Part shown: piece after piece, positions 1 to 8,118 of the stretch
Numbering within the stretch: position 1 is the first letter of the stretch
Layout: each line of letters starts with the position of its first letter
NCBI GenBank assembly: GCA_900457075.1
Contig: UGYN01000002.1
Span: forward strand, 3,410,001-3,474,000
DNA from: Serratia quinivorans
Lineage (GTDB): Bacteria > Pseudomonadota > Gammaproteobacteria > Enterobacterales > Enterobacteriaceae
Reading direction: 5' to 3'
DNA: 64,000 nucleotides
Notes under the pieces: model-generated
Told to the model about the DNA's origin: nothing
The model's input: the letters and a program-made list of their open reading frames with translations, nothing else
Databases searched by the model: none
Program-made: the position numbers and the translations under genes

Positions 1-129
1 GACTGTAAGCAGTTTTAACGCGGCTAACCTTTTGAAATATTGTGATTGAATCGTCAGAGGTGAAGCCGGGAGGGATGGCGGTTATACTGGCGCCGAAATT
101 TGGCTTGTTTACTGCGGAAAGGATGAGTG

Positions 130-837
130 ATGAAGGCGTGGGTTCCCCTGCTGTTGGCCTATGGTGCGCTCACCAGCGGCCAGGCGACGGCACAGATTGA
201 TGAGCCGGATATTGATGCCGATTGTCACAAGGTGGCGAGCTATGCCGAGCTGGGGAAAAGTGCCTACCAGCGCGGTGATTACCCACGCGCAGCCGACGTT
301 TTCCGCGATCAGGCCGCCTGGAGTGAGTTCTGCGGTCTCGACAATCAGGCGACCGCCACTGCTTACAACAATGTGGCGCTGGCGCTGATGCATGCCGGTG
401 AACTGCTCAAGGCACGCGCCTATCTGGAATTGGCGCCGCAGGACAGTAAATCCCAACATAATTTGAAACTGCTGCAGCAGCGCCTGGCGAAGCAACCGCC
501 GTCGAACGGACCGGGTGGCGCCTACTGGCAGTACGCCGGGCGCGGCGTGTGGAGCGAAGTGGAGGTCAAGCCACAGGACGGCCGCTGGCTGATCAATTAT
601 TCCGGCTATTATATGCCGCAAATGGGGTTGTATTACGGCCCGAATATGGGCGAATTCGCCGAGGTGTTGCCGATTGAACAGGACAAGGCGCTATACCGTC
701 AGCGGGAGCCGGAGGACGCGATGGCCTGTGATGTGACGATGCAATTCAGCGCGGATGCGCTGGAAATGCACACCAAAGGCGACTGCGGTTTTGGTTTTAA
801 CGTGCGGGCGGAAGGGCGCTTCGTGCGGGTCGAATAA
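130..837 (+). CDS. Secreted TPR-like protein of unknown function
   Basis: I do not recognise a named gene. The protein has 235 residues and begins with a signal peptide (short positive start, hydrophobic core, AQA-type cleavage site near residue 21), so it is probably periplasmic. Residues about 30-120 are alpha-helical with TPR-like spacing (an AYQRGDYPRAADVF segment, then a TAYNNVALALMHAGELLKA segment). The C-terminal 110 residues look beta-rich, with two cysteines and a CGFGFNV motif near the end. The GTG at 127 is possible, but ATG 130 is preferred because AAAGGA at 118-123 lies 6 bases upstream. A TATACT at 83-88 could be its -10. It is monocistronic and convergent with the next gene. 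Being secreted and TPR-like is visible in the sequence; any partner or role is unknown. Confidence 0.75.
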   Translation: MKAWVPLLLAYGALTSGQATAQIDEPDIDADCHKVASYAELGKSAYQRGDYPRAADVFRDQAAWSEFCGLDNQATATAYNNVALALMHAGELLKARAYLELAPQDSKSQHNLKLLQQRLAKQPPSNGPGGAYWQYAGRGVWSEVEVKPQDGRWLINYSGYYMPQMGLYYGPNMGEFAEVLPIEQDKALYRQREPEDAMACDVTMQFSADALEMHTKGDCGFGFNVRAEGRFVRVE

Positions 838-842
838 TCAGC

Positions 843-872
843 CCCGGACATTCAATATCCTGAATGTCCGGG
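843..872. terminator. Hairpin between convergent genes
   Basis: A 12-bp perfect inverted repeat (CCCGGACATTCA, 6-base loop, and its complement) sits in the 49-bp gap between two convergent genes. There is no clear T-run on either strand, so it may act as a bidirectional transcription block or RNA-end stabiliser rather than a classical intrinsic terminator. Confidence 0.5.
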
Positions 873-886
873 CACTGTAACAGGCA

Positions 887-1537
887 TTACGCCCAGGTAG
901 CGGCACCGCTCAACAACTCTTTCCAGGCTTCAACATTCCCCAGATAGTTGCCCGCCGGGATCTGGCGCAGCTGGCCTTCACTGTCTTCAAGCGCAAAGGT
1001 CGGGAAGCCTTGTCCCTGAACTTTGGCCAGCAAAGCCCGGCTTTGTGCGATGTGTTGCGCGGTCGGGGCACCGGCGTTAAAGCGCATCTCGGCGATGAAC
1101 GGGGCAGAGGCCAGACCCAGCTCTTTCGCCAGGGCCTCCAGCACTGGCGTATCGGCGATGCGTCGACCTTCCTGATAATGCGCTTCCTGAATGCGATGCA
1201 GCATATCCAGCCCACGTCCCGCCAGCGCTTGCGCCGCCAGTATCGCGGTAATCGGCGGCTCTGAGTCCATGATCGCCGTGGTATCACGCAGCAGGCCATT
1301 GAAATAGGCATCACCAAAGGTCTGTCCGGTTAACTCCGCAATACGTTTGTCGTGCGGGATAACATAATTACGCCATTCGTCCGTGATTTGGCGGCGGTTG
1401 TTGCCGGTCATCATGCCACCGGCGTGCAGGGCAATATTCAGCCCTGGAATGGTTTTGGCCGCCTTCACCAGCGGGGCTGCGCCATAGCACCAGCCACACA
1501 GCGGATCGAAAATGTAATGCAGAGTCGTGCCGGTCAT
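887..1537 (-). CDS. DsbA-family thiol oxidoreductase (COG3531-like)
   Basis: This 216-residue protein has a thioredoxin-fold CxxC motif, CGWC, at residues 14-17 right after the first beta strand, followed by a long helical insertion as in DsbA/FrnE-type proteins. A GFPTFAL segment near residue 175 supplies the cis-proline loop expected to face the active site. There is no signal peptide, so it probably works in the cytoplasm; the in vivo substrate is unknown. The start ATG has AGGA a few bases upstream. It lies 75 bp downstream of a metallo-beta-lactamase-fold gene on the same strand, with a hairpin between them. The family assignment is firm, but the precise disulfide or isomerase role is inferred. 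Confidence 0.85.
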   Translation of the reverse strand: MTGTTLHYIFDPLCGWCYGAAPLVKAAKTIPGLNIALHAGGMMTGNNRRQITDEWRNYVIPHDKRIAELTGQTFGDAYFNGLLRDTTAIMDSEPPITAILAAQALAGRGLDMLHRIQEAHYQEGRRIADTPVLEALAKELGLASAPFIAEMRFNAGAPTAQHIAQSRALLAKVQGQGFPTFALEDSEGQLRQIPAGNYLGNVEAWKELLSGAATWA

Positions 1538-1554
1538 ATTTATTCCTCGTTATC

Positions 1555-1576
1555 CCCGCCCTCTTTCAAGGGCGGG
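1555..1576. terminator. GC hairpin downstream of the MBL gene
   Basis: An 8-bp perfect inverted repeat (CCCGCCCT / AGGGCGGG, 6-base loop) lies between two minus-strand genes. It lacks a T-run on the minus strand, so it may be a weak terminator or an mRNA-stabilising hairpin separating the two cistrons. Confidence 0.35.
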
Positions 1577-1612
1577 TTGCAGTAACGCTTTGGTCTGTTG
1601 GTCTAGGCGGGC

Positions 1613-2497
1613 TTATTGCGGCCACTTCATTTCGCCTTTCAGCACCTTGGCGCTCAGTTCCAGGCTGGATTCATCCTTCAGGTTCGGGTAATGCTTTTTC
1701 ATTGCCGCCACCAGTGCAGCAGAATCTTTGGCTTTCGGCAGTTCAGCTTCCAGCGTGGTCAGGTAGTTCTGGGTAAAGGTCACGGATTTCAGCGTCTGGT
1801 CGGCACCCGGCAGGAAATGGCCAGGGACAACGACTTTCGGTTTCAATGCCTTGATGCCTTCCAGCGTTTGCTGCCAGTGCGCGCGGGATTCTACGGTCTG
1901 GTTATCGGCGACCCACGGATGGATGTTGTCGCCCGCGACCGGAACACCGCCCACTACCGCTTTCAGCGCCGGGATCCACACGTAGGTGCGCTCCGGCGTT
2001 GGGCCGGTCAGGCCTTTCACTTCCACTTTCTGGCCGTCAACGGTGAAGCTGTCACCCTGCAATGCCTGTGGAACCACCACCGCTTTCGGTGCATTGTCTT
2101 TCAGGATCGGGCCCCAATAGGCGACTTTACCGTCTTTGGTGGCGTTGATTTCTTCGATGGTGCCTGGGGACGCGATGATTTTCGCCTGTGGGAACGCGGC
2201 TTTAATCACGTCCAGACCAAAGTAGAAATCCGGATCTGAATGGCTGATGTAGACGGTGGTCAGCTTTTTGCCGGTGGCCTTGATCTTTTTCACCAGTTCT
2301 TCTGCGTCGTTGCGCTGGAACTGGGCGTCAATCAGCGCCACTTCGTGTTTACCGATGATGATCTCAGAGGACACCGGGAACACGCTTTTCTCACCTGGGT
2401 TGTACACTTCCATGGTCAGAGTGTCGGCGGCGGTGGCGTAGGCGCTAAAGGTGGTGATGCCGGCGAAGGCCAGGGTCAGTAATGATTTGTTAAACAT
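1613..2497 (-). CDS. Secreted metallo-beta-lactamase-fold hydrolase
   Basis: This is a 294-residue MBL-fold protein with an N-terminal signal peptide (MFNKSLLTLAFAG..., cleavage near AYATA), so it is probably periplasmic. The first metal-binding motif, normally HxHxDH, reads HSDPDF within SHSDPDFYFGLD. Only the first histidine and the fourth-position acidic pattern are recognisable, while a later PGHF motif is retained. Metal binding may therefore be altered or mononuclear. The open frame extends further upstream, but ATG 2497 is chosen because it begins the signal peptide and has AAGGA 9 bases upstream. It is divergent from a LysR-type regulator gene that probably controls it. It may belong to the Vmh-like group of MBL proteins; the substrate is unknown. 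Confidence 0.8.
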   Translation of the reverse strand: MFNKSLLTLAFAGITTFSAYATAADTLTMEVYNPGEKSVFPVSSEIIIGKHEVALIDAQFQRNDAEELVKKIKATGKKLTTVYISHSDPDFYFGLDVIKAAFPQAKIIASPGTIEEINATKDGKVAYWGPILKDNAPKAVVVPQALQGDSFTVDGQKVEVKGLTGPTPERTYVWIPALKAVVGGVPVAGDNIHPWVADNQTVESRAHWQQTLEGIKALKPKVVVPGHFLPGADQTLKSVTFTQNYLTTLEAELPKAKDSAALVAAMKKHYPNLKDESSLELSAKVLKGEMKWPQ

Positions 2498-2606
2498 GGG
2501 CAGAGGTCCTTGGGTAGCGATTAAATGTTGTATAGATGTTAGGTTGCATAAAGCGATAGAAAAACCGGATAATGAGCAATTATTAATTGCGTAAATCGGA
2601 CGAATC
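2498..2606. promoter_or_regulatory. Divergent promoter region, MBL gene / LysR regulator
   Basis: This 109-bp AT-rich gap separates the start codons of the MBL gene (minus) and a LysR-type regulator (plus). In this family the regulator usually binds such a gap and controls the divergent gene; this is inference from the arrangement. I could not define the operator with confidence. Confidence 0.45.
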
Positions 2607-3515
2607 ATGGATCGCATCACCGCAGCTGAGGTTTTTATCACCATCGTTGACCGTGGCAGCATGATTGCGGCGGCAGAAACGCTGGAAATGTCGCGAGCCA
2701 TGGTGACGCGTTATCTGGCCCAGATGGAGCAATGGGCCGGGGCACGTTTGCTGCACCGTACTACCCGTAAGCTTAGTCTGACTGACGCCGGTGAGCGTAC
2801 ATTAGAGCGTTGCCGACAGATGTTGGCGCTGGCGGGGGAAATAGACCTGGTTGAAGGGGAACAGAGTGATGAACTACGCGGCCTGCTGCGGATCACCTGC
2901 TCGCAGTCGCTGGGCCAGACGGCGCTGGTGGGCGCGGTAGCGCAATATCTGAAGCGTCATCCGCAGGTGGCTGTGGATCTGCAAATGAATAACCGCGCAG
3001 TGAATCTGGTCGAAGAGCGTATCGATTTGGCGCTGCGAATTACCAATGAGCTGGATCCCAATCTGATCGCCCGACCGCTCTCTTCCTGCGCCTCGGTGGT
3101 CTGCGCTGCACCGGCCTATCTGGCGGCGCATGGCACGCCGCGCCATCCGCAGGATCTGGCGCTGCACAACTGCCTGACTTACTCCTACTTCGGTAAAAGC
3201 CTGTGGCATTTTGACCACCAGGGGGTGAAGTCGGCAGTCGCGGTCAGCGGTAATCTGAGCGCCAATGAATCGGTGGTATTGATGGCGGGAACGGTGCAGG
3301 GGGCCGGGGTTTCCATGCAACCTTATTATTCGGCGGCACCGCTGCTGGCCAGCGGCGAACTGATTGAGCTGATGCCGGATTATCGGCCCCAGTCGATGGG
3401 CATTTACGGCATTTATACTTCGCGTCGGCAGATGCCGGCGACTCTGAGGACCATGTTGGACTTTTTAGTGGAGTGGTTTGCCACTGATGCCGGCTGGCGA
3501 GCGACGTTGCGCTGA
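2607..3515 (+). CDS. LysR-type transcriptional regulator
   Basis: This 302-residue protein has an N-terminal winged helix-turn-helix (residues about 1-60) with the LysR-type order: an AEVFITIVDRGSMIAAAETL stretch and a recognition helix around MSRAMVTRYLAQME. The hydrophobic effector-binding domain runs from about residue 90 to the end. Length and layout are normal for the family. It is transcribed away from the secreted MBL-fold gene, 109 bp apart, so the MBL gene is its most likely target. The start ATG 2607 begins exactly at the conserved MDRITAAEVF N-terminus. The inducer is unknown. Confidence 0.88.
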   Translation: MDRITAAEVFITIVDRGSMIAAAETLEMSRAMVTRYLAQMEQWAGARLLHRTTRKLSLTDAGERTLERCRQMLALAGEIDLVEGEQSDELRGLLRITCSQSLGQTALVGAVAQYLKRHPQVAVDLQMNNRAVNLVEERIDLALRITNELDPNLIARPLSSCASVVCAAPAYLAAHGTPRHPQDLALHNCLTYSYFGKSLWHFDHQGVKSAVAVSGNLSANESVVLMAGTVQGAGVSMQPYYSAAPLLASGELIELMPDYRPQSMGIYGIYTSRRQMPATLRTMLDFLVEWFATDAGWRATLR

Positions 3516-3830
3516 TATTATTAACGCCGCAGTAACATTTTCACACATTTTTCATCATTAGCGCATTCAAGCGGTTAGCGAGTTTACCGGTGCATTTTGT
3601 GCGCTGTCGCGGCTCTGTCACTGGTTAACTGATGGGGCGACGTGTAGTTTTTGTAGCGTGAGAAGAGTGAATAAGACTTAATAATTATAGGGTTAAATAG
3701 ATATCCCGGCTCTTTGAACATCCTCTCTGACCTTTCCACGGGCAGCCTGCCAGGCTGGCCGATAATTTTGTGTTTTTTTACCAGCCTCGTGCGCCTGACG
3801 CCGGGGCTTTGTTGATTGGGAGCGTTACGC
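3516..3830. other. 315-bp intergenic stretch
   Basis: AT-rich non-coding DNA between the LysR-type regulator and the MFS gene, both on the plus strand. It must contain the MFS promoter (AT-rich tract around 3665-3705). I see no convincing small gene, hairpin terminator or repeat in it. Confidence 0.4.
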
Positions 3831-4985
3831 ATGCCTGTTTCTCTGCTCGCACTGGCATTAAGTGCATTTGCTATCGGCACCACCGAGTTCGTTATTATGG
3901 GGTTGCTGCCGGAGGTCGCGAGGGATCTGCAGGTCTCTATTCCTTCCGCCGGCTGGTTGATCAGCGGCTATGCCCTTGGCGTGGCTATCGGTGCACCGAT
4001 CATGGCGCTGCTAACGGCGAAGCTGCCGCGCAAAAAGACTCTGCTGCTGCTGATGGTGATTTTCATCTTCGGCAATATTATGTGTGCGCTGAGTTACAGC
4101 TACGATTTCCTGATGCTGGCGCGCATTATCACCGCCCTGTGCCACGGAGCATTCTTCGGCATTGGCGCTGTAGTGGCGGCTAATCTGGTGGCTCCCAACC
4201 GTCGGGCTTCCGCCGTGGCGTTGATGTTCACCGGTCTGACATTGGCCAACGTGCTGGGGGTGCCGATCGGCACTGCACTGGGGCAAGCATTGGGCTGGCG
4301 CTCAACCTTCTGGGCGGTGACGGTGATCGGCGTATTATCCCTGTTGGCGCTGTATAGCAAGCTGCCGACGGTCAGGGATGAACAACCGACCGACCTGAAA
4401 AAAGAGCTGACGGCACTGCGCGGCGGCGGCATCTGGCTTTCGCTGCTGATGACCGTGGCCTTTGCCGCATCGATGTTCGCACTGTTTACCTATATTGCCC
4501 CGCTGCTGACCGAAGTGACCGGGGTTTCGTCACATGGCGTGAGTTGGACGCTGTTGTTGATGGGGGTTGGCCTGACGCTGGGCAATATCCTTGGCGGCCG
4601 TCTGGCAGACTGGCGTTTGCCGCTGACCCTGACCTGTACTTTCCTGGTCATCGCCTGTTTCGCGGCGCTGTTCAGTTGGACCAGTCACTCAATGGTGCCG
4701 GCGGAAATCACCCTGTTCCTGTGGGCCGCTGCGGCGTTTGCCGCGGTGCCGGCGCTGCAGATCAACGTGGTGACCTACGGTAAAAAGGCACCCAATCTGG
4801 TGTCTACGCTAAATATTGCTGCGTTTAACGTTGGCAATGCCATTGGTGCCTGGGTCGGTGGCGTGGTGATCGCGCAGGGGCTGGGCTTGACCAGCGTACC
4901 GCTGGCGGCCGCGGGGATCGCGCTGCTGGGGCTGCTGCTCTGCATGGTGACCTTCAGCCGTGCCAAGCGCCCGGTTAGCGTGTAA
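3831..4985 (+). CDS. MFS transporter, YdhP/AraJ-like exporter
   Basis: This 384-residue inner-membrane protein has about 12 hydrophobic segments and belongs to the drug/sugar-efflux branch of the major facilitator superfamily. It matches E. coli YdhP throughout: an IGTTEFVIMGLLPEVARDL start, the motif-A-like loop after helix 2 (TAKLPRKK), and conserved HGAFFGIGAVVAANLV and FNVGNAIGAW segments. ATG 3831 is used because GGGAG at 3818-3822 lies 8 bases upstream. Substrate is unknown; arabinose, purine or drug export have been proposed for relatives. Its last 11 bases overlap the end of the convergent lysR gene, so the two transcripts are antisense to each other at their ends. Confidence 0.87.
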   Translation: MPVSLLALALSAFAIGTTEFVIMGLLPEVARDLQVSIPSAGWLISGYALGVAIGAPIMALLTAKLPRKKTLLLLMVIFIFGNIMCALSYSYDFLMLARIITALCHGAFFGIGAVVAANLVAPNRRASAVALMFTGLTLANVLGVPIGTALGQALGWRSTFWAVTVIGVLSLLALYSKLPTVRDEQPTDLKKELTALRGGGIWLSLLMTVAFAASMFALFTYIAPLLTEVTGVSSHGVSWTLLLMGVGLTLGNILGGRLADWRLPLTLTCTFLVIACFAALFSWTSHSMVPAEITLFLWAAAAFAAVPALQINVVTYGKKAPNLVSTLNIAAFNVGNAIGAWVGGVVIAQGLGLTSVPLAAAGIALLGLLLCMVTFSRAKRPVSV

Positions 4986-5898
4986 TTACTGCCGCCAGGC
5001 GGGCGGGGAGTGTCTGCGCATGCTGTTGCAAATGCTGAGTAAAGGCCGTGACCAGCGCCGACGATGGGCGGTGCAGCGGCCGGATCAGACTGACGGTAAA
5101 GGGGACGTCAACGCTGAATGTCCGCACGTGGACGCCGCTGCCGGCGTAATCGAGCGCCGTCAGCGGGTTAACGATCGACACTCCCACTCCCGCTTTAACC
5201 ATGGCGCAGACCGATGCGGCGCTATGGGTTTCCATTACCAGACGGCGGTTGACTCCTTCCTCACTGAACAACGAATCCAGTAACTGGCGATAGCTGTCGG
5301 TGTTCGACAGGCTGATAAAGTTTTGTCCGGCAAAGTCCTGCGGCGTCAACACCGTTTTCGCCAGCAGGGGATGCCCGGCCGGTAGCACGCACACCTCGTT
5401 CAAGGTCATCAGCGTCATGCGCTCGGTCCCCGCCGGGGTCAGGGTATTTTCTGTGAGTCCCAAATCGTGACGCTGCGCCGACAGCCACTCCTCCAGCAGC
5501 GGTGATTCCTGCGGTATTACGCTGAAGCTCACTTCCGGATAGCGATCGATAAAAGGTTTGCACACCGCGGGTAGCAGTGATTGCGAGAACACCGGCAGGC
5601 AGGCAATCGACAGCTGTGCCTGCCGGAACTGGCGGATACTGGCGGCGGCGGCGGTGATACGATCCAGACCGTAGTAGGAGCGCTGCACCTCTTCCAATAG
5701 CCGCAGGCCTTGCACCGTTGGGGATAACCGCCCGCGAACCCGTTCGAACAATTGCAGCTGGATTAGCTTCTCAAAGCGCGCCAGCTCGCGGCTGACGGTG
5801 GGCTGCGAGGTTTGCAGCAGCGCGGCGGCTTCGGTCAGGTTGCCGGTGGTCATCACCGCATAGAAGATTTCAATCTGGCGTAGCGTTATCGCGTGCAT
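4975..5898 (-). CDS. lysR: LysR, activator of lysA
   Basis: LysR activates lysA, the last step of lysine synthesis, when diaminopimelate is available and lysine is low. The 307-residue protein matches E. coli LysR along its whole length: HTH residues 1-65 (LRQIEIFYAVM, TSQPTVSRELARFEK), the LSIACLPVFSQSLLP segment at the start of the effector domain, and RPLHRPSSALV near the end. It is divergent from lysA with 132 bp between starts, the same arrangement as E. coli. The 3' end overlaps the convergent MFS gene by 11 bp. Confidence 0.96.
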   Translation of the reverse strand: MHAITLRQIEIFYAVMTTGNLTEAAALLQTSQPTVSRELARFEKLIQLQLFERVRGRLSPTVQGLRLLEEVQRSYYGLDRITAAAASIRQFRQAQLSIACLPVFSQSLLPAVCKPFIDRYPEVSFSVIPQESPLLEEWLSAQRHDLGLTENTLTPAGTERMTLMTLNEVCVLPAGHPLLAKTVLTPQDFAGQNFISLSNTDSYRQLLDSLFSEEGVNRRLVMETHSAASVCAMVKAGVGVSIVNPLTALDYAGSGVHVRTFSVDVPFTVSLIRPLHRPSSALVTAFTQHLQQHAQTLPARLAAVITR

Positions 5899-6030
5899 CG
5901 GTAGCTCTTTTAATCAGCAAAGCCATATCATAAATGAATAGACTCTGGCTAAATAGATATTTTCCATCCAAGAAAGCGTGCGGCAATATTGGGGTATTAG
6001 AGTCACTAAATTTTATTCAGGGATACCACC
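5899..6030. promoter_or_regulatory. lysR-lysA divergent control region
   Basis: A 132-bp gap between the lysR and lysA start codons. By analogy with E. coli it carries the LysR binding site and both promoters. It is AT-rich around 5925-5965, but I could not fix operator or -10/-35 positions from sequence alone. Confidence 0.5.
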
Positions 6031-7293
6031 ATGCCACGTGCTCTCGACGACACCACTACCGCTCTTAATACCGCTAACCTGTTGGCCCTGCCTGAGCGCT
6101 TTGGTTGCCCGGTATGGGCTTATGACGCCGCTATCATTAGCGAGCGCATCAGCCAGCTGCGTCATTTCGATGTTATTCGTTTTGCCCAAAAGGCCTGCTC
6201 GAATATCCATATTCTGCGCCTGATGCGTGAGCAGGGCGTCAAGGTGGACTCGGTGTCGTTGGGGGAGATTGAGCGTGCATTGCAGGCCGGTTTTCAGCCG
6301 GGTGGTGAGCCAAGTGAGATTGTGTTTACCGCAGACGTGCTGGATCACGCGACCCTGGCGCGCGTCAGCGAATTGAAAATTCCGGTTAACGTCGGTTCGA
6401 TCGACATGCTGGAACAACTGGGCCAGGTTTCTACCGGACATCCAGTGTGGCTGCGCATCAACCCAGGTTTTGGGCACGGCCACAGCCAGAAAACCAATAC
6501 CGGCGGCGAAAACAGCAAGCACGGCATTTGGTATGCCGATTTACCGCAGGCGGTGGAGAAAATTCAGCAGTACGGCCTGAAATTGATCGGTGTGCATATG
6601 CATATCGGCTCGGGCGTGGATTACCAGCATCTGGAGCGGGTGTGTGATGCCATGGTGCAGCAGGTGATCGATCTCGGTCAGGATATCAGCGCCATTTCCG
6701 CCGGTGGCGGCCTGTCGATCCCTTATCAGTACGGTGAAGAGGCGATTGATACCGAGCACTATTTTGGCCTGTGGAACAGTGCCCGTGAGCGCATTGCCGC
6801 GCATCTGGGGCATCCGGTGAGCCTGGAAATTGAACCTGGGCGTTTCCTGATGGCGGAAGCCGGGGTGCTGGTGGCCGAGGTGCGCGCGGTGAAAGACATG
6901 GGCAGCCGCCACTTTGTGCTGGTAGACGCCGGTTTTAACGATTTGATGCGTCCGGCGATGTACGGCAGTTACCACCATATTTCATTGCTGCCGGCCGATG
7001 GCCGCGATACTGCCAACCAGCCGCTGCGCGATACCGTGATTGCCGGGCCGCTGTGCGAATCCGGTGATGTCTTTACCCAGCAGGCCGGTGGTGGCATTGA
7101 AACCCGCGAACTGCCGCCGGTGCAGGTCGGTGATTATTTGGTGTTCCATGACACCGGTGCTTACGGCGCGTCAATGTCATCGAACTACAACAGCCGTCCA
7201 TTGCTGCCGGAAGTGCTGTTTGAAAACGGCGAAGCGCGATTGATTCGCCGCCGCCAGACCATTGAAGAGCTGATTGCGCTGGAACTGATCTGA
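6031..7293 (+). CDS. lysA: Diaminopimelate decarboxylase
   Basis: LysA converts meso-diaminopimelate to L-lysine and CO2 using PLP, the final step of lysine synthesis, in the cytoplasm. The 420-residue length equals the usual enterobacterial size. The PLP lysine is K54 in FAQKACSN; the glycine-rich phosphate-binding stretch (ISAGGGLSIPY), EPGRFLMAEAG, the active-site GPLCESGDVF cysteine loop and the C-terminal DTGAYGASMSSNYNSRP are all present. It is divergent from its activator lysR. A strong hairpin follows 7 bp after the stop. Confidence 0.97.
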   Translation: MPRALDDTTTALNTANLLALPERFGCPVWAYDAAIISERISQLRHFDVIRFAQKACSNIHILRLMREQGVKVDSVSLGEIERALQAGFQPGGEPSEIVFTADVLDHATLARVSELKIPVNVGSIDMLEQLGQVSTGHPVWLRINPGFGHGHSQKTNTGGENSKHGIWYADLPQAVEKIQQYGLKLIGVHMHIGSGVDYQHLERVCDAMVQQVIDLGQDISAISAGGGLSIPYQYGEEAIDTEHYFGLWNSARERIAAHLGHPVSLEIEPGRFLMAEAGVLVAEVRAVKDMGSRHFVLVDAGFNDLMRPAMYGSYHHISLLPADGRDTANQPLRDTVIAGPLCESGDVFTQQAGGGIETRELPPVQVGDYLVFHDTGAYGASMSSNYNSRPLLPEVLFENGEARLIRRRQTIEELIALELI

Positions 7294-7299
7294 TGCTTT

Positions 7300-7324
7300 C
7301 GGGCGCAGTTCAGTACTGCGCCCG
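7300..7324. terminator. Hairpin between lysA and the antitoxin gene
   Basis: A 10-bp perfect stem (CGGGCGCAGT / ACTGCGCCCG) with a 5-base loop, followed by TTTCAC on the plus strand. It lies in the 33-bp gap between convergent lysA and the toxin-antitoxin operon, and most likely ends lysA transcription. Confidence 0.7.
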
Positions 7325-7326
7325 TT

Positions 7327-7629
7327 TCACAGAGACATTCGCCGGTGCTGGCCGTTGGGGAGTCGGACTTCCAGCGACAGCGTACCGCCCATGGCTTCAA
7401 TATAGCGTTTTAACGAAGAGAGTTTGATTTCGCTACCGCGTTTTTCCAAATTGGCCACAGAAGGTTGGCTGATGCCAAGCCGCTTCGCCAGTTCTACCTG
7501 GGAAACCGCCAGTTCTTCCCGCAGCATAGCCAGCCGCAGTTCAAAAATTTCTTTGTCCGCTTTTTGCCGGGCCGCGTCAACCACGGCGGGATCGAGCTTA
7601 TCGATCAGATTTGATAATGGCTTGGCCAT
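7327..7629 (-). CDS. HigA-like XRE-family antitoxin
   Basis: This 100-residue protein has a Cro/C1-type helix-turn-helix at about residues 45-72 (SQVELAKRLGISQPSVANLEKRG), followed by an IKLSSLKRYIEAMGGTLSLEVRLPNG tail typical of antitoxins paired with RelE/HigB-like toxins. The helical N-terminal half is probably the toxin-binding part. It is the second gene of the operon, 5 bp after the toxin stop, giving the toxin-first order of HigBA systems. It should neutralise the toxin and repress the shared promoter. Family and pairing are read from sequence; toxin neutralisation is inferred. Confidence 0.85.
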   Translation of the reverse strand: MAKPLSNLIDKLDPAVVDAARQKADKEIFELRLAMLREELAVSQVELAKRLGISQPSVANLEKRGSEIKLSSLKRYIEAMGGTLSLEVRLPNGQHRRMSL

Positions 7630-7634
7630 TTGCG

Positions 7635-7979
7635 TTACCTCTGGGTTGCCAAATAATGTGAAAACTCTCTGACGGCAATCGGTAGCATTTGTTGATAGAA
7701 ACGTTTATTGCCGGTTTTGTCGCCGCCGCACAGTAGAACCGCTTGCCGTTGTGGGTCGAAGGCGAAGAAAACCCGATACGGACGACCACGATGCTGAATG
7801 CGTAATTCTTTCAGATGCTGTATTTGACCGTTGTGATGCAGCGTGTCGGCATGGGGACGCGCCAGCAAGGGGCCAAATTCCTGCAGTTTAAAGATGCCCA
7901 CCAACAGGCTTTTTTGTTCATCGCTGTGTAATGATAAAAACCAGCTGTCGAATCGTTCGACGGTCACGACCTGCCACAT
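7635..7979 (-). CDS. RelE/HigB-like (Gp49 family) toxin
   Basis: This 114-residue protein belongs to the phage Gp49-like/HigB toxin family. The diagnostic core is LKELRIQHRGRPYRVFFAFD followed by a short beta strand and a GDKTGNKRFYQQMLP segment. Members cleave mRNA at the ribosome and slow growth when the antitoxin is lost. It is the promoter-proximal gene, with GGAG upstream of ATG 7979. The pair sits between lysA and an orphan LacI-type regulator, where E. coli has no such genes, suggesting insertion. Activity has not been shown for this copy, but the basic and aromatic C-terminal residues of active relatives are retained. Confidence 0.85.
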   Translation of the reverse strand: MWQVVTVERFDSWFLSLHSDEQKSLLVGIFKLQEFGPLLARPHADTLHHNGQIQHLKELRIQHRGRPYRVFFAFDPQRQAVLLCGGDKTGNKRFYQQMLPIAVREFSHYLATQR

Positions 7980-7992
7980 GTCACACTCCGAA

Positions 7993-8038
7993 TATAGCCT
8001 TTGTGCTATATAGTGTAAAGGTTATTGTCATGACAATA
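7993..8038 (-). promoter_or_regulatory. Toxin-antitoxin promoter with two palindromic operators
   Basis: Read on the minus strand, a -35-like TTGTCA and a TATATA-type -10 are separated by about 17-18 bases upstream of the toxin start. A perfect 16-bp palindrome, TATTGTCATGACAATA (8023-8038), covers the -35. A second inverted repeat, TATAGC-N6-GCTATA (7993-8010), covers the -10 and downstream side. This is the layout expected for autorepression by the XRE antitoxin; operator function is inferred. Confidence 0.65.
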
Positions 8039-8118
8039 TGCGGGCTGGTGGCAGGGAAAGGAAATGGCGGTGGAGGAAATGCGGCGCGGCGCGCAATCAG
8101 CGGCGGCGCCAGATGGAA

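Noticed and set aside
2498..2701. N-terminal extension of the MBL gene frame
   Set aside because: It would place the signal peptide about 68 residues inside and run into the divergent regulator gene.
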